The notes: generated from the letters alone by a model not told the origin. A stretch of 12,767 nt of DNA from Candidatus Zixiibacteriota bacterium (GCA_030642845.1 DAOWMZ010000019.1:1-12767); one strand, 5' to 3'; numbered from the stretch's first letter, positions 1-8,492 are shown. Program-made: numbers and translations.

Positions 1-180
1 ACTGGCCTTCATTACACCTGGAAGATCACCAGCCAGGGCCATTTGTCTGAAACAAATACGGCAAAGTCCGAAACGTCTCATAAATGCTCTCGGTCGTCCA
101 CAGCGACGGCACCGACTATATTTGCGCACTTTGTATTTCGGTTCGCTTTTTTGTTTAATTAACAAACACTTTTTTGCCAT
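1..180 (-). CDS. rpsN: 30S ribosomal protein S14, zinc-binding type (3' end cut by window)
   Basis: Sixty residues can be read from the ATG at 180-178 to the window edge. The usual length of this type is 61, so only about the last residue and the stop are missing. S14 binds the 3' major (head) domain of 16S rRNA in the small subunit. Two CxxC pairs (Cys24/Cys27 and Cys40/Cys43) form the zinc knuckle of the short 'C+' type, which differs from the roughly 100-residue zinc-free S14 of E. coli. The end (LPGVMKAS) matches the family C-terminus. A GGAGAG Shine-Dalgarno lies just upstream, in the 7 bp gap after rplE. Its place directly after rplE is the normal spc-operon order. Confidence 0.95.
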   Translation of the reverse strand, partial: MAKKCLLIKQKSEPKYKVRKYSRCRRCGRPRAFMRRFGLCRICFRQMALAGDLPGVMKAS

Positions 181-187
181 AACTCTC

Positions 188-727
188 CTATTTGCGGAAC
201 GGCATCCCCATCGCCGATAACATCTGCTTAGCTTCGTCATCGGTTTTGGCTGTTGTCGTTATAGAAATACTCATTCCACGAATTTTATCTATCTTATCCA
301 AATCAATTTCAGGAAAAATAAGCTGTTCTTTTAAGCCCAAATTATAATTACCACGACCATCGAAAGATTTTGGGCTAATCCCTCTAAAGTCTCTGATACG
401 AGGAATAGCCACATTGACCAAACGATCCATAAATTCCCACATTGCATCGCGGCGTAAAGTCACGCAGCATCCGATCGGCATTCCCTCACGAAGCTTGAAA
501 TTAGAAATACTTTTCCGAGCTCTGGTTATCAGAGGTTTGCGTCCGGTAATCTTGGCAAGATCTTCAACAGCAGCATCAAGAGCTTTGGAGTTCTGGGTAG
601 CTTCGCCGACACCGATGTTTAGAGTTATCTTACTCATCCGAGGGACCTGCATCGATGATTTGTATTTGTTATCTTTTAGAAGTTTGGGAACAACTTCATT
701 GATATATCTATCTTTTATAATCGACAT
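188..727 (-). CDS. rplE: 50S ribosomal protein L5
   Basis: The product has 179 residues, the usual L5 length. L5 binds 5S rRNA and helps form the central protuberance of the large subunit, where it contacts the P-site tRNA. Family signatures are visible: [15 protein letters not shown] near residues 29-43, the [23 protein letters not shown] stretch around 60-82, and FRGIS near 114. The ATG at 727 is preceded by GAGGT, which overlaps the end of rplX; the gap between the two genes is 11 bp. It lies between rplX and rpsN as in nearly all spc operons. Nothing is unusual. Confidence 0.98.
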   Translation of the reverse strand: MSIIKDRYINEVVPKLLKDNKYKSSMQVPRMSKITLNIGVGEATQNSKALDAAVEDLAKITGRKPLITRARKSISNFKLREGMPIGCCVTLRRDAMWEFMDRLVNVAIPRIRDFRGISPKSFDGRGNYNLGLKEQLIFPEIDLDKIDKIRGMSISITTTAKTDDEAKQMLSAMGMPFRK

Positions 728-738
728 TTTTCGCTACC

Positions 739-1056
739 TCAAATCTCTTCGCCGGTCTTACGACAGATACGAACTCTTTGTTTCTTGCCACCCTCAATAA
801 GGATCTTGGTAGATACTTTAGTCGGACCCGACAAAGTACTGCTGTAAAGAGCTACATTGCTCAAATGAACAGGAGCTTCAATTGACAGCACACCCCCTTT
901 GGGGTTTTTTTGAGTGGGTCGCTGGTGTTTTTTTCTCATGTTAACACCTTCTACCAGCACTTTATTTTTTGATTCATTCACGAACAAAACTTTTCCGGTT
1001 TTCCCTTTGTTCTGTCCGGTTCTGATATAAACTGTATCACCTTTTTTAATCCGCAT
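739..1056 (-). CDS. rplX: 50S ribosomal protein L24
   Basis: This 105-residue protein begins with a KOW motif (KKGDTVYIRTGQNKGKTGKV, residues 4-23). The signature NMRKKHQRP follows at about 39-47. L24 binds the 5' region of 23S rRNA early, initiates large-subunit assembly, and sits near the exit tunnel. Length and sequence are normal for a bacterial L24. The Shine-Dalgarno is weak (GGGGA about 9 bases from the ATG at 1056), so translation is probably coupled to rplN, which ends 14 bp upstream. Confidence 0.98.
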   Translation of the reverse strand: MRIKKGDTVYIRTGQNKGKTGKVLFVNESKNKVLVEGVNMRKKHQRPTQKNPKGGVLSIEAPVHLSNVALYSSTLSGPTKVSTKILIEGGKKQRVRICRKTGEEI

Positions 1057-1070
1057 AAATCATGTCCCCG

Positions 1071-1436
1071 TTACAATACCTCTGGGGCGAGGGAAATAAT
1101 CTTCATAAATTTTTTGTCTCTAAGTTCACGAGCAACGGGACCAAAAATACGTGTTCCCCGAGGCTCCATCTGCTCGTTAATAATCACAGCCGCATTATCC
1201 GCAAAGCGAATCAATGAGCCGTCTTTTCGCTGCAGCGCCTTTTTAGTTCTAACCACTACCGCCTGGCAGACTTCGGATTTTTTTACCGTTCCGCCCGGGA
1301 TAGCTTCTTTGATCGCCACCACGATTACATCTCCGACTGTAGCACCGTGTTTTCGTCCACCAAGAACTCTAAAGCACATGGCTTTTTTGGCACCTGAATT
1401 ATCGGCTACATTTAAGATAGTGTATTCCTGAATCAT
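1071..1436 (-). CDS. rplN: 50S ribosomal protein L14
   Basis: The protein has 121 residues, the standard L14 length. It starts [17 protein letters not shown], an almost invariant family N-terminus, and ends with the conserved [24 protein letters not shown] region. L14 lies on the subunit interface of the 50S particle, contacts 16S rRNA in an intersubunit bridge, and is a docking site for RsfS. It is the first gene of the classical spc operon. Here a 52 bp gap separates it from rpsQ, the longest spacing between protein genes in this cluster. I see no clear promoter in that gap, so S10 and spc genes are probably co-transcribed. AAGGA precedes the ATG. Confidence 0.98.
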   Translation of the reverse strand: MIQEYTILNVADNSGAKKAMCFRVLGGRKHGATVGDVIVVAIKEAIPGGTVKKSEVCQAVVVRTKKALQRKDGSLIRFADNAAVIINEQMEPRGTRIFGPVARELRDKKFMKIISLAPEVL

Positions 1437-1488
1437 CTATATTCATCCTTGCTTAGCACAAGACCAGTCTATTATCTCATGTTACGGG

Positions 1489-1755
1489 CTATTTGGCCCT
1501 GGTTACTATTTCTACTAAACGCCAGCGTTTGGTGGCTGAGAGGGGACGGGTTTCCATCACCTGGACAACATCACCAATTCTGGCATTGTTTTTCTCATCA
1601 TGCGCATATACTTTTGAACTAGTCCTGAAAACCTTCTGATAAACAGGATGCCTCATGGTACGGTCAATACGAACGATAATGGTTTTATCCATCTTATCCG
1701 ATGTTACTGTTCCAGTACGTACTTTGCGCTGGTTTCTGTTTTTCGTTTCAGCCAT
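1489..1755 (-). CDS. rpsQ: 30S ribosomal protein S17
   Basis: This 88-residue OB-fold protein binds 16S rRNA near the 5' domain early in 30S assembly. The signatures [18 protein letters not shown] (from about residue 15) and [21 protein letters not shown] (from about 36) are typical. The end ([24 protein letters not shown]) is the conserved final strand. The first ten residues ([10 protein letters not shown]) are a short basic leader of a common kind. The gene follows rpmC after 27 bp and closes the S10 operon. The ATG at 1755 has a weak AAGG element about 10 bases upstream. Confidence 0.97.
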   Translation of the reverse strand: MAETKNRNQRKVRTGTVTSDKMDKTIIVRIDRTMRHPVYQKVFRTSSKVYAHDEKNNARIGDVVQVMETRPLSATKRWRLVEIVTRAK

Positions 1756-1782
1756 AAGTAAGACCTTACTTACCTTCTTCCT

Positions 1783-2031
1783 TTATTTGGTGCCGGATTC
1801 CGGCAAAATACTTATTTTACTATCAGCTAATTTGCGAATACCCGTTTCATCTTCATGCAGAACCGTCAAAATCTTTGCAATTTCCCGGTGTATATATCTT
1901 AAGCGAAGAGGATTATCCAAAGCTTTAACCGATTTCCGCATATTTAAATTAAACTGTTCATCCAACAAGTCACTTCTTTTCTGCAGGAGTTCATCGCGGG
2001 TCATTTCTCTCAATGATTGAATCTTTAACAC
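1783..2031 (-). CDS. rpmC: 50S ribosomal protein L29
   Basis: The protein has 82 residues, longer than the 63 to 70 typical of L29. The extra length is a C-terminal tail after the usual two-helix hairpin. L29 lies beside L23 at the exit tunnel and helps form the docking site for trigger factor and SRP. The family pattern [24 protein letters not shown] (residues 7-30) and [16 protein letters not shown] is clear. The start is GTG at 2031, preceded by AGAAGGA at good spacing. The next in-frame ATG would remove the first conserved residues, so GTG is preferred. It starts only 2 bp after rplP ends, so coupling is likely. Confidence 0.94.
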   Translation of the reverse strand: MLKIQSLREMTRDELLQKRSDLLDEQFNLNMRKSVKALDNPLRLRYIHREIAKILTVLHEDETGIRKLADSKISILPESGTK

Positions 2032-2033
2032 CG

Positions 2034-2456
2034 TTATATTCCTTCTGTTTCCGCGCGAGTTATAAACTTGGTTTTCAAGGGAAGTTTATTAGCGGCAAGC
2101 CTTAAAGCTTCTTTGGCCATTTCAACTGTAACCCCTTCAATTTCAAATAGAATACGACCCGGTTTAACCACTGCAACCCAGTATTCAGGAGCTCCTTTAC
2201 CTTTACCCATGCGAGTTTCCGCCGGTTTTTTGGTAACTGGTTTATCCGGAAAGACTCTGATCCATACTTTACCACCACGCTTAATTGAACGGGTCATAGC
2301 AATACGAGCCGCTTCAATCTGACGATTAGTAAGCCAACATGGTTCCATAGCTTTCAAACCGAATTCGCCAAAATTCACATTCGAACCACCCTTGGCTTTT
2401 CCACCCATACGACCACGCTGTTGTTTGCGATATTTTACTTTTTTTGGCATTAACAT
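2034..2456 (-). CDS. rplP: 50S ribosomal protein L16
   Basis: The 140-residue protein matches the L16 family (136 in E. coli). It starts [24 protein letters not shown], a hallmark N-terminus, followed by [23 protein letters not shown] and the loop [20 protein letters not shown] near residues 82-101. In the family this loop reaches the peptidyl-transferase region, and L16 helps position A-site tRNA. A second Met two codons in (MPKK) is an alternative start, but the MLMP form is common. GGAG lies about 9 bases upstream of the ATG, within the end of rpsC (gap 6 bp). Confidence 0.98.
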   Translation of the reverse strand: MLMPKKVKYRKQQRGRMGGKAKGGSNVNFGEFGLKAMEPCWLTNRQIEAARIAMTRSIKRGGKVWIRVFPDKPVTKKPAETRMGKGKGAPEYWVAVVKPGRILFEIEGVTVEMAKEALRLAANKLPLKTKFITRAETEGI

Positions 2457-2462
2457 AAGTAA

Positions 2463-3395
2463 TTACTCCGCATCTTTTTTGGGTGGATTTAGTTTTTGCG
2501 ATCCCGTCTTAGGTGAATCTTTTTTCCCTTTATCTGCTTTAGGAGCAGCAGGCCTATTATCATTATCAGACCTTTTTTGGGATTGCATATTCTTATCAGG
2601 ACGACGACCTTTTGGCTGGGGACCACCACCTGTCGGTTGTCCGGCTCTACGCACACGACCACGAGGGCGTTTATGTTTTCTGTCACCGGGACGTCCTTTT
2701 CTCTGACGTGAAGGAGGACCGGCATGCCCCTGATCGACCTTCTCATCACCGGAGAAGTGTTTAGCTCGATCAAGAATTTCACCTCGACAAATCCAGACCT
2801 TGACACCAATAGTACCGTAGGTAGTATTGGCAGTAGAAGTCGCATAATCAATATCGGCTCTGAGTGTATGTAGGGGTACACGTCCTTCGTGATATTTTTC
2901 ACTACGAGCAATTTCTGCTCCACCCAAACGACCGCCGCATTGGATCTTAATACCTACAGCTCCCATTCTCATAGTAGCTGCCAGTGATTTTTTCATTGCT
3001 CTTCGGAAGGCAATACGACCTTCGAGCTGATGAGCAATAGAATCAGCCACCAACTGGGCATTAAGTTCAGGTTTGCGCACTTCAACAATATTGAGCATGA
3101 TGTCTTTTTTGGTAAGCATTTGAAGCTCGCTGCGAAGACGGTCAACCTCAGCACCTTTACGACCGATAACAATACCCGGACGTGATGTATGAATGTCAAT
3201 CGTTACCTTTTTAGGAGCACGTGAAATACTCACGGCAGCGATACCGGCGTTATCAAGACGCCTATTAATATATCGCTTGATCATCAGATCCTCAAAAATA
3301 AGGTCAGAGAAATTCCGATCTGAAGCAAACCACCTGCTGTTCCAGGTTCTGGTTATTCCCAGCCTTAAGCCGATCGGATTAGTTTTCTGTCCCAA
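2463..3395 (-). CDS. rpsC: 30S ribosomal protein S3 with long basic C-terminal tail
   Basis: S3 forms the mRNA entry site of the 30S head with S4 and S5. Residues 1 to about 212 align with ordinary S3: start [12 protein letters not shown], a type II KH domain with the GRKG loop at 78-81, then the C-terminal domain with [12 protein letters not shown] (155-166) and [12 protein letters not shown] (197-208). The protein is 310 residues long, against 233 in E. coli. The extra part (about 213-310) is low complexity, rich in Lys, Arg, Pro, Gly, Gln and Asp, and probably disordered. The start codon is TTG at 3395 with a strong AAGGAG ahead; the conserved GQKTNP start follows at once, so this choice is firm. 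The reading frame is intact across the tail. Confidence 0.97.
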   Translation of the reverse strand: MGQKTNPIGLRLGITRTWNSRWFASDRNFSDLIFEDLMIKRYINRRLDNAGIAAVSISRAPKKVTIDIHTSRPGIVIGRKGAEVDRLRSELQMLTKKDIMLNIVEVRKPELNAQLVADSIAHQLEGRIAFRRAMKKSLAATMRMGAVGIKIQCGGRLGGAEIARSEKYHEGRVPLHTLRADIDYATSTANTTYGTIGVKVWICRGEILDRAKHFSGDEKVDQGHAGPPSRQRKGRPGDRKHKRPRGRVRRAGQPTGGGPQPKGRRPDKNMQSQKRSDNDNRPAAPKADKGKKDSPKTGSQKLNPPKKDAE

Positions 3396-3424
3396 GCTAC
3401 TCTCCTTATATCCTAAGTAAAAAT

Positions 3425-4036
3425 TTACTTTTTATCTTCGGATTCCTTTTTGGCTTTAATGCCGGAATCTTTTTGGGTTGTCTTAGTTGCTGATTTCTTT
3501 TCTACCTTATCTACTTTAGCTGCTTTAGCTTTGACTGTCGTTTTCTTTTTCGCAGGAGCCTTTTTGACAGTAGCCTTCTTGACAGTAGTCTTCTTCTTAG
3601 CTGTAGCCTTTTTCACCTTTGTTTCAGGTTCTTTTTCGCCAGTCTTTTTGGCTTTTTTCTTAGCAGCTTTCACTGTTTCAGCAACATCCATCTCACCTTC
3701 GATTTGCACCATAAGGTGGCAATGACGTTTGCGAATTCTGAAAATACGTCCCATTGACTGGAATTGAATTCGTTTGGCAGTCGGTGCGTTATCTACAGCA
3801 ATATCGCTGATAATGAGATCTTCCGGTCGCAAGTGATCGGTACCTTCTGTTGAAAGAGCATTTGCAGCTGCTGATTTAATAGTTCTCGCCAGATGAACAG
3901 CAGCAATCTTAGGTGTAAAATTAAGTATGTTTAGCGCTTTTTCAACCGGCATTTTCTTCACCATATCAGCCACCAACCGCATTTTGCGAGGCGGGATACT
4001 CAAATATTTCAACCTGGCAATAGCTTTAACTAACAT
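3425..4036 (-). CDS. rplV: 50S ribosomal protein L22 with lysine-rich C-terminal tail
   Basis: L22 binds all domains of 23S rRNA; its long hairpin lines the nascent-peptide tunnel. Residues 1 to about 115 form the normal protein: [19 protein letters not shown] near 8-26 and the hairpin with APTAKR and [15 protein letters not shown]. Typical L22 has about 110 residues; this one has 203. The extra 88 are dominated by Lys, Ala and Thr, with AKKKTTVK repeated at 146-153 and 162-169, resembling histone H1-like or bacterial Hc1-like tails. The ATG at 4036 was chosen; an in-frame GTG one codon upstream (4039) is also possible. The gap to rpsS is 8 bp. Confidence 0.96.
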   Translation of the reverse strand: MLVKAIARLKYLSIPPRKMRLVADMVKKMPVEKALNILNFTPKIAAVHLARTIKSAAANALSTEGTDHLRPEDLIISDIAVDNAPTAKRIQFQSMGRIFRIRKRHCHLMVQIEGEMDVAETVKAAKKKAKKTGEKEPETKVKKATAKKKTTVKKATVKKAPAKKKTTVKAKAAKVDKVEKKSATKTTQKDSGIKAKKESEDKK

Positions 4037-4044
4037 CACTCAAC

Positions 4045-4335
4045 CTAACCTTTCAAAGAGGAAGAACGTTCAGCCAATCTACCACCATGACCGCGGTAGG
4101 TACGAGTAGGTGAAAATTCACCTAATTTATGTCCTACCATGTTCTCGGTAATGTAAACCGGAATGAACTTATTTCCGTTATGCACCGCTACCGTATGCCC
4201 GACAAAGTCAGGTGTTATGGTAGAACGGCGCGACCAGGTTTTGATGACGCGTTTGTCACCACTATTGTTAAGCTTTTCAACTCTACCAGCGAGTCTTTCT
4301 TCTACGTATGGTCCTTTTTTCAGTGACCGTGGCAT
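4045..4335 (-). CDS. rpsS: 30S ribosomal protein S19
   Basis: The 96-residue protein is full length. S19 sits in the head of the small subunit with S13 and contacts 16S rRNA and, through bridges, the 50S protuberance. Conserved parts are the start [35 protein letters not shown] in the middle, and [17 protein letters not shown] followed by [11 protein letters not shown] at 75-85. GGAG lies 8 bases before the ATG at 4335. It follows rplB after 20 bp, the universal order. Nothing is odd. Confidence 0.98.
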   Translation of the reverse strand: MPRSLKKGPYVEERLAGRVEKLNNSGDKRVIKTWSRRSTITPDFVGHTVAVHNGNKFIPVYITENMVGHKLGEFSPTRTYRGHGGRLAERSSSLKG

Positions 4336-4355
4336 CTACTATACTCCATCAACTA

Positions 4356-5186
4356 TTAAATTTTTGTTCTACGATCCTGTACTAAATGATCGTTTGATTT
4401 ACGTTTACTACGCGTTTTATATCCTTTAGTCGGCTTACCCCAGGGGGTACAGGGGTGACGTCCGCCAGAACTGCGTCCTTCACCACCACCCATCGGGTGA
4501 TCAACCGGGTTCATTGCAACTCCGCGAACCGAGGGACGACGACCGCGCCAGCGACTGGCACCAGCTTTTCCCCAGACAACATTTTTATGATCTACATTGG
4601 AAACCTGTCCGATTGTACCATAGCAAATAATAGGAACAGTACGAACTTCACCTGACGGCATCTTAAGAATAGCTTTTTTGCCTTCTTTAGCCACCAGTTG
4701 AACCATAGAACCGGCAGAGCGAGCCATCTGGCCGCCTTTACCCGGTTTCATTTCAATATTATGAACAGTTGAGCCAAGCGGCATTTTTGCCAAAGGCATT
4801 GCATTACCAATTTTGACTTCAACATTTTCACCAGAAACTATCCGATCATTGACTTTTAATTCATTCGGAGCCAGGATATATCTTTTCTCGCCATCAACAT
4901 AATGCAATAATGCAATTCGAGCTGAACGATTAGGATCATATTCTATCGAAGCTACCCGGGCCGGAATATCATGTTTGTTGCGCTTAAAGTCAATGATACG
5001 GTAAAAGCGCTTATGTCCCCCGCCTCGACAGTAGGCAGTAATACGACCTTTGTTATTGCGGCCACCACTTTTGCGGTTCGGCTCTAACAATGATTTTTCA
5101 GGAACAGTAGAAGTAATTTCATCAAAAGTCGAGACTGTCCTGAAACGCAATGATGGAGTTACGGGACGAAATTTTTTAACAGCCAT
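4356..5186 (-). CDS. rplB: 50S ribosomal protein L2
   Basis: The protein has 276 residues, the normal L2 length. L2 is one of the most conserved large-subunit proteins; it is needed for subunit association and lies near the peptidyl-transferase centre. The start [14 protein letters not shown], the basic [17 protein letters not shown] stretch near 44-60, and the C-terminal [20 protein letters not shown] region are clear. The His of VDHP, equivalent to the functionally important His229 of E. coli, is present. The family often has a second His where this protein has Met (HPM instead of HPH). The gap after rplW is 22 bp and the Shine-Dalgarno is modest. Confidence 0.98.
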   Translation of the reverse strand: MAVKKFRPVTPSLRFRTVSTFDEITSTVPEKSLLEPNRKSGGRNNKGRITAYCRGGGHKRFYRIIDFKRNKHDIPARVASIEYDPNRSARIALLHYVDGEKRYILAPNELKVNDRIVSGENVEVKIGNAMPLAKMPLGSTVHNIEMKPGKGGQMARSAGSMVQLVAKEGKKAILKMPSGEVRTVPIICYGTIGQVSNVDHKNVVWGKAGASRWRGRRPSVRGVAMNPVDHPMGGGEGRSSGGRHPCTPWGKPTKGYKTRSKRKSNDHLVQDRRTKI

Positions 5187-5208
5187 AGTTGGAATCCATC
5201 CTCACTTA

Positions 5209-5502
5209 TTACAAATTCTCAAACATAGTGATAACCTCGCCCTTTTTAAGACGAACAATCGCCTTTTTCCAGACAGGTGTTTTGCCAACGTTACGTCCCA
5301 TTCGCCGAACTTTACCCGGCATAATCATAGTGCGTACCGAATCAACTTTGACCTTAAAAGCACTTTCAACAGCTCTCTTGATCAGTGGCTTATTAGCCTT
5401 CTTTTCAACTTCAAAGACATAGTCATTATTCTGCTCACGAATTAACATTGAGCGTTCCGTATTGATATGACTTTTAATTATCAACCGGGGATCACGGTTC
5501 AT
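5209..5502 (-). CDS. rplW: 50S ribosomal protein L23
   Basis: L23 lies at the tunnel exit and is the main docking site for trigger factor and SRP. The 97-residue reading starts MNRDPRLIIKSHINTERS, near the usual family start (in E. coli, IREERLLKVLRAPHVSEKA). A longer in-frame start at 5553 would add 17 residues inside rplD with no family match. The ATG at 5502 has a strong GGGGAGGTG about 6 bases upstream and overlaps the rplD stop as ATGA (4 bp), so it was preferred. The middle (YVFEVEKKANKPLIKRAVESAF) and the loop VRTMIMPGKVRRMGRNVG are typical. Confidence 0.96.
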   Translation of the reverse strand: MNRDPRLIIKSHINTERSMLIREQNNDYVFEVEKKANKPLIKRAVESAFKVKVDSVRTMIMPGKVRRMGRNVGKTPVWKKAIVRLKKGEVITMFENL

Positions 5503-6122
5503 GAGAACACCTCCCCAACTTTTTCCAGACCGGCTTTGGTAATAAAGACACAATCCGCATTCAACAGATCATAACCGTTAGCCAAACTAGCCCGGCAGTA
5601 TTTCACCTTAGGTATATTGCGGCATGACATAGCAAGATTCCTGTTTAGTCCTTCATCAAGTACCAAACATTTTTTACCTGCCAGATCAAATTTAGAAATC
5701 ATACCTACTATATTTTTAGTTTTAATTTCTTTCAACTCTATTTTGTCAAGGACCTTAATCTGTTCCGACTGAGCCTTCGAAGAAAAAACAGACTGAAGTG
5801 CAATTTTTTTCATTTTACGCGGGAACTTTGATCCGTATAAACGCGGGTGCGGGCCAAATACCGTACCACCACCACGCCACAGAGGTGAGCGAATAGTTCC
5901 GGCACGAGCTCGGCCTGTTCCTTTTTGACGATACGGCTTACGTCCGCCGCCCCTGACTTCACGTCGGGTTTTCGTGCTGGAATTACCCTGTCTTTGTCGG
6001 GCAAGATAGTTAACTACATACTGATGAACTATCGCTTCATTTGGTTCGACTCCAAACACTTCCGCTTTCAGATCAACGGTACCGACTTCCTGACCATCCT
6101 GGTTATAAACTTTTACATTCAT
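5499..6122 (-). CDS. rplD: 50S ribosomal protein L4
   Basis: The 207-residue protein has the L4 layout: a globular part plus a long basic loop (about residues 57-90) with RGGGRKPYRQKGTGRARAG and SPLWRGGGTVFGP. In the family this loop reaches into the exit tunnel opposite L22 and forms part of its constriction. In E. coli, L4 also represses its own S10 operon by acting on the leader ahead of rpsJ. Here tuf lies 15 bp ahead of rpsJ, so an E. coli-like leader has no room at that place. The stop overlaps the rplW start by 4 bp, and the gap to rplC is 14 bp. Confidence 0.97.
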   Translation of the reverse strand: MNVKVYNQDGQEVGTVDLKAEVFGVEPNEAIVHQYVVNYLARQRQGNSSTKTRREVRGGGRKPYRQKGTGRARAGTIRSPLWRGGGTVFGPHPRLYGSKFPRKMKKIALQSVFSSKAQSEQIKVLDKIELKEIKTKNIVGMISKFDLAGKKCLVLDEGLNRNLAMSCRNIPKVKYCRASLANGYDLLNADCVFITKAGLEKVGEVFS

Positions 6123-6136
6123 TATATTAAATCCAA

Positions 6137-6766
6137 CTACTTAGCCCGGTTTGAAACACGGATCTTTATTATAGATCCCTTGTTTCCCGGAACCGCACCT
6201 TTAACAAGCATAAGATTTTCTTCTTCAATAATCCTTACAATACGCAGATTCAGGGTAGTGACTTTGTCTTTACCCATCCGTCCGGACATCTTCATCCCTT
6301 TAAAAACGCGAGATGGATACGAGGATTGTCCAATAGAACCCGGAGCACGCAAGCGATCAGATTGACCGTGAGTTTTATTCCCACCGCTGAAATGATGTCT
6401 TTTTATAGTACCCGCAAAACCAAGTCCGCGTGAGATACCTGTTACATCTACTTTCTGACCCACTTTAAATATATCAACTTTAAGAACCGAACCTACGTCA
6501 ATTCCTTCTTCATCAGTTTTGATTTCTCGAAGATATTGAGAAGGTTCAATATCAGCTTTTTTATAATGTCCGGCTGTCGGTTTATTAATCCGGTTTTTGC
6601 GCCGTTTTCCAAAACCAACCTGAACAGCATCGTAACCATGTTTATCTTTGGTTCTCAATGCCACCACAGGACACGGACCAGCTTCAAGAACAGTAACCGA
6701 AACGGCTTCGCCTGATTCCTCGAAGATACGGGTCATACCGATTTTTTTGCCTAAGATCTCTTTCAT
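6137..6766 (-). CDS. rplC: 50S ribosomal protein L3
   Basis: L3 is an early-assembling 50S protein whose central extension reaches close to the peptidyl-transferase centre. The protein has 209 residues, identical in length to E. coli L3. It starts [21 protein letters not shown], and the extension region has [20 protein letters not shown] followed by [16 protein letters not shown]. The THGQ...RLRAPGSIG...YPSRVFKGM version resembles, from memory, Bacteroidetes/Chlorobi-type L3, unlike the GHGHSFHRAPGSIG of Gammaproteobacteria, so it is useful for placing the organism. AGGAAGGG precedes the ATG at 6766; the gap after rpsJ is 17 bp. Confidence 0.98.
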   Translation of the reverse strand: MKEILGKKIGMTRIFEESGEAVSVTVLEAGPCPVVALRTKDKHGYDAVQVGFGKRRKNRINKPTAGHYKKADIEPSQYLREIKTDEEGIDVGSVLKVDIFKVGQKVDVTGISRGLGFAGTIKRHHFSGGNKTHGQSDRLRAPGSIGQSSYPSRVFKGMKMSGRMGKDKVTTLNLRIVRIIEEENLMLVKGAVPGNKGSIIKIRVSNRAK

Positions 6767-6783
6767 ATCAACCCTTCCTGTCG

Positions 6784-7092
6784 TCAGGTCTTAATCTCCA
6801 CATCAACACCCGCCGGCAGATCAAGCTTCATTAATGCATCTACAGTCTGCGGAGTAGAATCAAAAATTTCAATCAACCGCTTATGTATTCTGGTTTCAAA
6901 CTGCTCACGAGATTTCTTATCAACATGAGGTGATCGTAAAACAGTATAAACAGTTCTTTTAGTTGGCAATGGAACCGGTCCAATAATTTTAGCTCCGGTA
7001 CGAAGGACTGTCTGAGCAATCTCCTTTGTCGAACGGTCCAGTGCATAATGATCATATGCCTTGAGCCTAATACGTATTTTTTGCACGTTCAT
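6784..7092 (-). CDS. rpsJ: 30S ribosomal protein S10 (NusE)
   Basis: The 102-residue protein is a canonical S10. It sits in the 30S head and, free of the ribosome, acts as NusE with NusB in antitermination and with NusG in coupling transcription to translation. Conserved stretches are [22 protein letters not shown] near the start, [26 protein letters not shown] in the middle, and [14 protein letters not shown] later. It starts 15 bp after tuf ends, so it is probably read on the tuf transcript. It opens the S10 operon order. Confidence 0.98.
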   Translation of the reverse strand: MNVQKIRIRLKAYDHYALDRSTKEIAQTVLRTGAKIIGPVPLPTKRTVYTVLRSPHVDKKSREQFETRIHKRLIEIFDSTPQTVDALMKLDLPAGVDVEIKT

Positions 7093-7107
7093 ATCCGCAA
7101 TCTATCC

Positions 7108-8316
7108 TTATTCAATAACCTCTGAGATAACGCCAGCGCCGACGGTGCGGCCACCTTCTCGAATTGCAAAACGCAACTCTTTCTCCATAGCGATCGGAGT
7201 TATTAACTCTATCGACATCGCTACGTTATCTCCGGGCATTACCATTTCTATATTATCTGGAAGTGTCGCTACACCCGTTACATCGGTTGTACGGAAATAG
7301 AACTGGGGACGATAACCGCTAAAGAACGGCGTATGACGCCCGCCCTCTTCCTTCGTCAATATATATGCTTCTGCTTTAAATCTTGTGTGGGGCGTGATCG
7401 ATCCAGGTTTGGCCAATACCATTCCGCGCTCAATCTCATCCTTATCGACGCCGCGAAGAAGAAGACCTACATTATCACCCGCTTCACCACTGTCAAGAAG
7501 CTTGCGGAACATCTCTACTCCGGTCACTACTGTCTTGCGTGTGTCGCGAATGCCGACTATCTCTACCTCTTCACCCTTGTTGATGATGCCGCGCTCAATA
7601 CGACCAGTACCTACTGTCCCACGACCGGTGATACTGAAAACATCTTCGACAGGCATCAAAAACGGCTTGTCCGTCTCTCGTTTCGGCTCTGGAATATAAT
7701 TGTCCAAAGCATCAATAAGTTCATAGATCGATTTAAACGCAGGATCATCCATCGCCTTCGACTCATCCGCTCCGGCAGTCATCGCTTCAAGAGCTGAACC
7801 ACGAATAACCGGGATGTCATCACCAGGAAATTTGTACTGGCTCAAAAGATCGCGAACTTCAAGTTCGACAAGGTCCAACAACTCAGGATCATCTACCTGG
7901 TCAACCTTATTCATATATACTATGATATAAGGGACACCAACCTGACGAGCCAATAAAATGTGCTCGCGCGTCTGAGGCATCGGACCGTCAGCTGCTGATA
8001 CTACTAAGATAGCGCCGTCCATCTGGGCAGCACCGGTGATCATGTTCTTTACATAATCGGCGTGACCGGGACAGTCAACATGTGCATAGTGACGATTCTC
8101 TGATTCGTACTCCACATGAGCCGTCGCAATCGTTATGCCGCGCTCGCGCTCTTCGGGGGCATTGTCGATCGAATCAAAAGAACGTATCGCCGTTCCTGTC
8201 TTACGCGCCAATACCATTGTCATTGCCGCTGTTAATGTAGTCTTACCATGGTCCACATGACCAATCGTGCCCACATTTACGTGGGGCTTTGTCCGTTCAA
8301 ATTTCTCCTTCGCCAT
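7108..8316 (-). CDS. tuf: Elongation factor Tu
   Basis: EF-Tu delivers aminoacyl-tRNA to the ribosomal A site using GTP. All GTPase motifs are present: GHVDHGKT at 19-26, the switch I region [12 protein letters not shown] (59-70), DCPGH at 81-85 with the catalytic His85, NKVD at 136-139 and SAL at 174-176. Domains 2 and 3 follow and end in ISEVIE. The protein is 402 residues, 8 more than E. coli; the whole difference is an insertion between SAL and the start of domain 2 (about 180-192). The start has GGAGG some 12 bases upstream. tRNA-Thr ends 31 bases ahead, and the gap to rpsJ is 15 bp. Whether a second tuf copy exists elsewhere cannot be seen here. Confidence 0.99.
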   Translation of the reverse strand: MAKEKFERTKPHVNVGTIGHVDHGKTTLTAAMTMVLARKTGTAIRSFDSIDNAPEERERGITIATAHVEYESENRHYAHVDCPGHADYVKNMITGAAQMDGAILVVSAADGPMPQTREHILLARQVGVPYIIVYMNKVDQVDDPELLDLVELEVRDLLSQYKFPGDDIPVIRGSALEAMTAGADESKAMDDPAFKSIYELIDALDNYIPEPKRETDKPFLMPVEDVFSITGRGTVGTGRIERGIINKGEEVEIVGIRDTRKTVVTGVEMFRKLLDSGEAGDNVGLLLRGVDKDEIERGMVLAKPGSITPHTRFKAEAYILTKEEGGRHTPFFSGYRPQFYFRTTDVTGVATLPDNIEMVMPGDNVAMSIELITPIAMEKELRFAIREGGRTVGAGVISEVIE

Positions 8317-8347
8317 GACTAAGGCTTGCCTCCAAAAAATATACTAT

Positions 8348-8420
8348 AGCCCAGAACCAGGATTGAACTGGTGACCTCATCCTTACCAAGGATGTGCTCT
8401 ACCGACTGAGCTATCTGGGC
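8348..8420 (-). tRNA. tRNA-Thr (anticodon GGU)
   Basis: A full cloverleaf reads on the minus strand. The acceptor arms GCCCAGA and TCTGGGC pair over 7 bp, and the D stem is GCTC/GAGC. The anticodon stem is CATCC/GGATG with loop TTGGTAA, giving anticodon GGT for Thr ACC/ACU codons. The T stem is ACCAG/CTGGT around TTCAATC. The discriminator is U, and no CCA is encoded (TATAG follows), so CCA must be added by the nucleotidyltransferase. It lies 31 bases ahead of tuf and is probably co-transcribed and cut out. Confidence 0.97.
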
Positions 8421-8442
8421 GACTTTATTAATTCGCATTTAT

Positions 8443-8475
8443 CACTTTTGGCCAAAAAAAATAAGGCCACAAGTG
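8443..8475. other. Hairpin in the tRNA-Thr/tuf leader
   Basis: CACTTTTGGCC at 8443-8453 and GGCCACAAGTG at 8465-8475 pair in 10 of 11 positions around an 11-base, A-rich (minus strand T-rich) loop. On the minus strand it lies between the predicted tRNA-Thr/tuf transcription start (about 8485) and the tRNA 5' end (8420). No T run follows on the minus strand, so it does not look like a simple intrinsic terminator. It could be a processing signal ahead of the tRNA or a leader control element. Confidence 0.4.
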
Positions 8476-8492
8476 CCCATACGGGAATCTTG

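Noticed and set aside
2489..2923. Open frame of 144 codons on the minus strand in another frame within rpsC
   Set aside because: It overlaps the S3 core and tail in another frame and resembles no family; the S3 frame has clear homology throughout the core.
3450..3725. Plus-strand open frame opposite the L22 tail, highly hydrophobic (Phe, Val, Ala)
   Set aside because: It is the expected antisense reading of Lys/Ala/Thr codons (AAG, GCC and ACT give CTT, GGC and AGT readings) and not evidence of a membrane protein.
5503..5553. Upstream start of rplW adding 17 residues
   Set aside because: The added residues lack family similarity and lie inside rplD; the ATG at 5502 has a strong Shine-Dalgarno and the usual ATGA overlap.
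7333..7797. Long plus-strand frames opposite tuf
   Set aside because: tuf is an unmistakable gene on the minus strand; biased codon use in conserved genes often leaves open antisense frames.
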